Translations under genes and position numbers: made by a program
Shown: positions 39,989-42,961 of the stretch, piece by piece
Position numbering within the stretch: position 1 is the stretch's first letter
Layout: every line of letters starts with the position of its first letter
The notes under the pieces: generated by a model
The model's input: the letters and a program-made list of their open reading frames with translations, nothing else
Database searches by the model: none
What the model was told of the DNA's origin: nothing
Virus record (IMG/VR): IMGVR_UViG_3300042876_001159
Location: 1-42,961 of that record
Reading direction: 5' to 3' (one strand)
Length of the DNA stretch: 42,961 bases
Source of the DNA: a virus

Positions 39989-40362
39989 GCACGTCGCCTC
40001 GTCGCGCCCTCGCGCCGCGTCGGCAGGCGGCACCGCGCCGTAGCACAGTGGTGCTGCGCGACGTGGTGCTCGCCTTGGCCGATTCGTGGGAGCGTGAAGC
40101 GCGGCAGCGGAAGCGCGTGAGCCAGCACGACCAGCAGGCCGACACCCTGTCCTACTGCGCGCGCGAGCTCCGCGATCGCGTCGACGAAGCGTTGGGCCCG
40201 GGCACGCTGCTCTCCGTCGCCGAGTACGCGGCGCAGATCGGCAAGCACCGCAACACCGTGCTCAAGTGGGTGAAGCGGGGCGAGCTCCTCGCGCGCCCAA
40301 CCGAGGCCGGCGTGATGATTCCCGTCGGCGCTCGTCGCACGCTCACGGCTGGGGACGGATAA
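39985..40362 (+). CDS. Excisionase-like HTH protein
   Basis: A 125-residue protein with GTG start. The last 45 residues fit a MerR/Xis-type winged helix (LLSVAEYAAQIGKHRNTVLKWVKRGEL, then ARPTEAGVMIPV). Position directly upstream of, and overlapping by one base with, the integrase gene supports an excisionase or recombination directionality factor. The N-terminus is basic and flexible. Confidence 0.65.
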   Translation: MSTSPRRALAPRRQAAPRRSTVVLRDVVLALADSWEREARQRKRVSQHDQQADTLSYCARELRDRVDEALGPGTLLSVAEYAAQIGKHRNTVLKWVKRGELLARPTEAGVMIPVGARRTLTAGDG

Positions 40363-41684
40363 TGGCGCGCTCGAAGAAAGCCTGGGAGATTCGCGTCGGG
40401 GTGCGCCCCTACGTCGTGATCGCGTATGAGCGCGCCGACAAGGAAGGCACGGTCTACCTGCGCTGGTGGCCGCCGGAGGCCACGAACTGGCGGAAGAAGA
40501 GCCTCGGCGTGAAGGTGCGCGACGCCGCGGGTCGGGTGCTGCGCGCGCAGGAGCTGCTCATCGAGGCGGCCGCGCGGGAGCAGTACGCGCAGCTGACGGG
40601 CACCGGTGCTGTCGCCACCACGCCGGCGACCGAGCCCGTGCGCGCGACGCCGCTCACGCTCGGCGAGGCGTGGGCCCTGATCAGCGATCGTGGGCGTGGG
40701 CTCTATCCGACCGACACGGCGCACCGTCGCGAGGTGAAGGCCGCGCTCGCGCACGCCGGCCGCATTCTGGGCCCGGCGCTGCCGTGGGCGGAGGTTCGCC
40801 CTGGCACGATTCGCCAGCTCGGTCGCACCCGCTGTGATGAGGTCCGCGCGAAGGGGGGCCGCGGCCTGCGCGCGGCGGAGGTCACGGTCGGTCGCGTGCT
40901 CACGGTGGGCGCGTGGCTCCGCGATGAAGGCCACATCCCCGCGGATGCGGCGCTGATCGGCCGGCGCTGGCGCGAGGAGATCCGCCGCTACTGGCGCGAG
41001 GCGAGCAACGCGCCGACCGAGTACGAGCCGTCGCGGCCGCGGTACACGCTCGACGAGATGCGGAAGATCCTGCGCTGCTCGGCCGAGCAGGATCCGCGGC
41101 TCGAGCTGGTGCTGGGGCTGGGGGCAGAGCTGCGGCTCGGCCAGGTGCGGCACGCGTACCGCTCGATGCTCACGCTCGCGCCTGACTTTTCGCACGGCAC
41201 CTTCACGCCCCCGACCCGGGGGAAGAAGCGCGCCGCCCCGATCGCGCTGACCCCGGGCCAGCTCGCCCTGGTGCGGCGTGCCCTGACGACCGGCTACCTG
41301 CGGCTCTGTGAGCGCACGCTGCCCGACTACCCGCTGTTCCCGGGTGGGCCGCTGTTGGGCCAGCGCACCGCCGATCCGCACGCCGAGCCGACGCGCGTCG
41401 TGACGCGTGGGGTGATCGACACGACGACGCTGCGCGAGCAGTACCGCCGTTGTGAGGCGGCCGCCGGCATCACGCGCTTGCCTGGGCGTGGCTGGTACGG
41501 CATTCGCCGGCAGAGCACCGACGCCTTCCTCGATGCGGGGGCGACGATGGAGGCGCTGCAGAACTCTGGCGGCTGGGCGGACGAGAAGATGCCGCTCGGC
41601 ACGTACCGCGACTTCACGCGCTCGAAGGCGCGCGATGAGGCTGCTGAGATCCGCGCCAAGGTGCGCGGGGAGGAGTCGGAATGA
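40362..41684 (+). CDS. int: Tyrosine integrase
   Basis: A 440-residue site-specific recombinase. The N-terminal part (about 1-70) includes VRPYVVIAYERADKEGTVYLRWW and reads as an arm-type or core-binding beta domain; residues about 95-200 are the core-binding helical domain. The catalytic part begins near 225: LRLGQVRHAYRSML holds Arg I, GWYGIRRQSTDAF holds Arg II, and Tyr415 in LGTYRDFT is the nucleophile, preceded by GGWADEKM. The box II His is Tyr here (Y-G-I-R instead of H-x-x-R). It faces the tRNA-Ser genes, whose 3' end is the likely integration site. Confidence 0.85.
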   Translation: MARSKKAWEIRVGVRPYVVIAYERADKEGTVYLRWWPPEATNWRKKSLGVKVRDAAGRVLRAQELLIEAAAREQYAQLTGTGAVATTPATEPVRATPLTLGEAWALISDRGRGLYPTDTAHRREVKAALAHAGRILGPALPWAEVRPGTIRQLGRTRCDEVRAKGGRGLRAAEVTVGRVLTVGAWLRDEGHIPADAALIGRRWREEIRRYWREASNAPTEYEPSRPRYTLDEMRKILRCSAEQDPRLELVLGLGAELRLGQVRHAYRSMLTLAPDFSHGTFTPPTRGKKRAAPIALTPGQLALVRRALTTGYLRLCERTLPDYPLFPGGPLLGQRTADPHAEPTRVVTRGVIDTTTLREQYRRCEAAAGITRLPGRGWYGIRRQSTDAFLDAGATMEALQNSGGWADEKMPLGTYRDFTRSKARDEAAEIRAKVRGEESE

Positions 41685-41814
41685 GGGGCATCACGCCACG
41701 CACCGTGTGCCACGTGGCACACCGTGTCCGTACCCTGACCGTACCCCGTGTCCACAGTGGAGAACTTCTGGCCACGTGTGGAGATCGGGCGGTGTTGTCG
41801 GACAACAACTTAGA
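41685..41814. other. Candidate attachment region with palindromes and direct repeats
   Basis: 130 bp between int and the tRNA. It contains a perfect 18-bp palindrome GTGTGCCACGTGGCACAC (41705-41722), direct repeats CACCGTGT (41701-41708 and 41720-41727) and CCGTACCC (41728-41735 and 41739-41746), and a GTTGTC-G-GACAAC palindrome (41794-41806). This is what integrase arm and excisionase sites look like. The crossover core is probably in the tRNA 3' end just to the right; the partner site would lie left of the window. Confidence 0.5.
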
Positions 41815-41901
41815 CGGACAGGGCGGGATTCGAACCCGCGAGGGCCTTGCGACCCCACACGCTTTCCAGGCGTGCTCCTTAAACCACTCGGACACCTGTC
41901 C
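41815..41901 (-). tRNA. tRNA-Ser (anticodon GGA)
   Basis: 87 nt including discriminator G. Acceptor GGACAGG pairs with CCTGTCC; D-arm CCGAGTGGTTTAAGG, anticodon loop CTGGAAA (anticodon at 41865-41867), a long variable arm and TTCGAAT T-loop give a class II tRNA. No CCA is encoded. Its 3' end faces the prophage and is the likely attB. Confidence 0.93.
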
Positions 41902-41953
41902 CCGAAACGTCGTCGCGCCGACGCGGCGGGAAGCCGCGCCGGCGCGAGCAAGA

Positions 41954-42040
41954 CGGACAGGGAGAGATTCGAACTCTCGATACCGTTGCCGGTATGCCGG
42001 TTTTCGAGACCGGTGCCTTCAACCACTCGGCCACCTGTCC
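41954..42040 (-). tRNA. tRNA-Ser (anticodon CGA)
   Basis: 87 nt with discriminator G. Acceptor GGACAGG/CCTGTCC, anticodon loop CTCGAAA in a GGT-GACC-type stem, long variable arm and TTCGAAT T-loop. It is transcribed first, 52 nt ahead of tRNA-Ser(GGA), with which it shares acceptor stem and 3' flank (AGACGGACAGG on the + strand). Confidence 0.93.
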
Positions 42041-42107
42041 TGCTGACCATCACAAGGATCGGACGAACCACAACTCCAGTTCACTGCCAACCCCGCGACA
42101 GCCCACA

Positions 42108-42136
42108 AGTATAGCAACGCAGTCCAAGGGGTTCAA
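42108..42136 (-). promoter_or_regulatory. Sigma-70-type promoter of the tRNA-Ser operon
   Basis: On the minus strand, TTGAAC (42131-42136), exactly 17 nt, then TATACT (42108-42113). Transcription would start near 42101, about 60 nt before the first tRNA. A near-consensus promoter in a very G+C-rich genome is a good match for stable RNA genes. Confidence 0.7.
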
Positions 42137-42211
42137 GCGCACCAAATGCCTTGCCACGGCTGCCAGTACGGTGCCCGTCGGCACTGTAGCGACCGATTAG
42201 CGTTGGTCGGT

Positions 42212-42961
42212 ATGCGCCACCTTCGTGCCCCCCTCGCAGCCGTCCTCCTCGTCGGCTGCCTCGATGCCCGATCCGAGCAGTCCCAGAACAGCGTCGTCGA
42301 TATCCGCGCTGACACCACTGTGGTCGGGCGTGTGACATTCCTCGAGGCATCGACGTCCGACCCGGCGTCGCCGAACAGCCTCGACCAGCTCAAATACACC
42401 AACACCACGACGCGCACATATTCGCGCCTCAGCCTGGCCGTGGCCGAGAATCTCACGCAGTCGGCCGACGCCTGTGTGCCGCCGCGCGCACCCTTCGTGG
42501 ATTCGGTCTTCACGAACGTGGTGCCAGGCACCGAGAAGACCGTGGTGCGCGGCATCCTGCCGGGCAGTATGGTGGTCTACGTGACCGAGGCGGTGTCGGC
42601 GGGCACCGGTCTCACGAATATCGTCGCCGGCCGCTGGACGGGCACCTACACCGAGTTCACCGGGACGACGACGAAGGTGTACCCCACCCTCGCGTGGTCG
42701 CAGAGCGGCGGGCGCGTGGTGACGCGCTCGGTGCTCGGCGGCGACTCGCTGATCTTCGCGGCGCAGCTCGCGAACCCGCGCCCGCTCTCGCTCACGGCCT
42801 TCCCGGGAACCTGCGGCGCATCGTATGTGGCAGACCCGGCCTTGGCGCGGGTGAGCGTCACCGCGGATTCGATGGTCATTGCCGGAGCCGCCGTCCCGAG
42901 CGCCGCCACCACGGGGAGCGTGCCCGACTCGTTCCGCTTGCGGCTCTCGCGCCGGCCCTAA
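42212..42961 (+). CDS. Host lipoprotein of unknown function
   Basis: A 249-residue protein with a lipoprotein signal: MRHLRAPLAAVLLVGC, with lipobox LVGC and Cys16 as the lipid-bearing residue. The mature protein is beta-rich (TVVGRVTFLEASTSD; SMVVYVTEAVSAGTG) with two further Cys. ATG 42212 is chosen because an earlier frame (from 42146) would place a hydrophilic, unlikely N-terminus before the signal. No family recognised. It lies beyond the tRNA genes and is chromosomal, not phage. Confidence 0.65.
   Translation: MRHLRAPLAAVLLVGCLDARSEQSQNSVVDIRADTTVVGRVTFLEASTSDPASPNSLDQLKYTNTTTRTYSRLSLAVAENLTQSADACVPPRAPFVDSVFTNVVPGTEKTVVRGILPGSMVVYVTEAVSAGTGLTNIVAGRWTGTYTEFTGTTTKVYPTLAWSQSGGRVVTRSVLGGDSLIFAAQLANPRPLSLTAFPGTCGASYVADPALARVSVTADSMVIAGAAVPSAATTGSVPDSFRLRLSRRP

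Overview
The window is most of a lambda-like, tailed (siphovirus-type) prophage in a very G+C-rich bacterium, with a short piece of host chromosome at the right end. A lipobox protein, a spanin-like gene and the general gene style suggest a Gram-negative-type envelope. Gemmatimonadota is my best guess for the host, but that is inference. The left prophage end lies outside the window, because the sequence starts inside the early region. The right end is a tyrosine integrase (40362-41684), then an att-like stretch rich in palindromes, then two tRNA-Ser genes on the minus strand and a host lipoprotein gene.

Layout: 1-6787, early/replication genes on +, including an ASCH-like protein, a DUF1376/YdaU-type replication protein with an origin-like repeat cluster inside its gene, and a VRR-NUC nuclease. 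6788-6951, candidate cos site. 6952-19540, packaging, head and tail in lambda order: TerS, TerL (gpA), gpW-like, portal (gpB), S49 protease/scaffold (gpC), decoration (gpD), capsid (gpE), FI/FII-like connectors, tail tube, G/GT chaperones with a -1 frameshift, tape measure. 19544-24184, a giant tail-tip/fibre protein. 24209-27160, lysis cassette and small genes. 27161-30898, unusual repeat-rich presumed virion genes and a permuted papain-fold hydrolase. 31056-31957, two accessory genes ending at a strong bidirectional terminator. 32079-35527, a minus-strand cargo island, visibly lower in G+C in part, with membrane proteins, a zinc-ribbon protein, a stand-alone HsdR-N-type nuclease and a secreted protein. 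35954-36669, a divergent HTH / ribbon-helix-helix regulator pair sharing palindromic operators, the likely lysogeny switch. 36780-41684, early genes on +: J-domain-like protein, ParB-like protein, excisionase-like HTH protein, integrase.

How it works together: genes from 36490 to int, and from base 1 to 31957, all point right. On the excised circular genome they would form one almost continuous unit (switch, ParB/Xis/Int, attP, replication, packaging, virion, lysis), while the minus-strand regulator and cargo island are the genes likely expressed in the lysogen. Most virion genes overlap by 1-4 nt (ATGA/GTGA), which suggests translational coupling. Function calls rest on motif recognition and gene order; no database search was possible.
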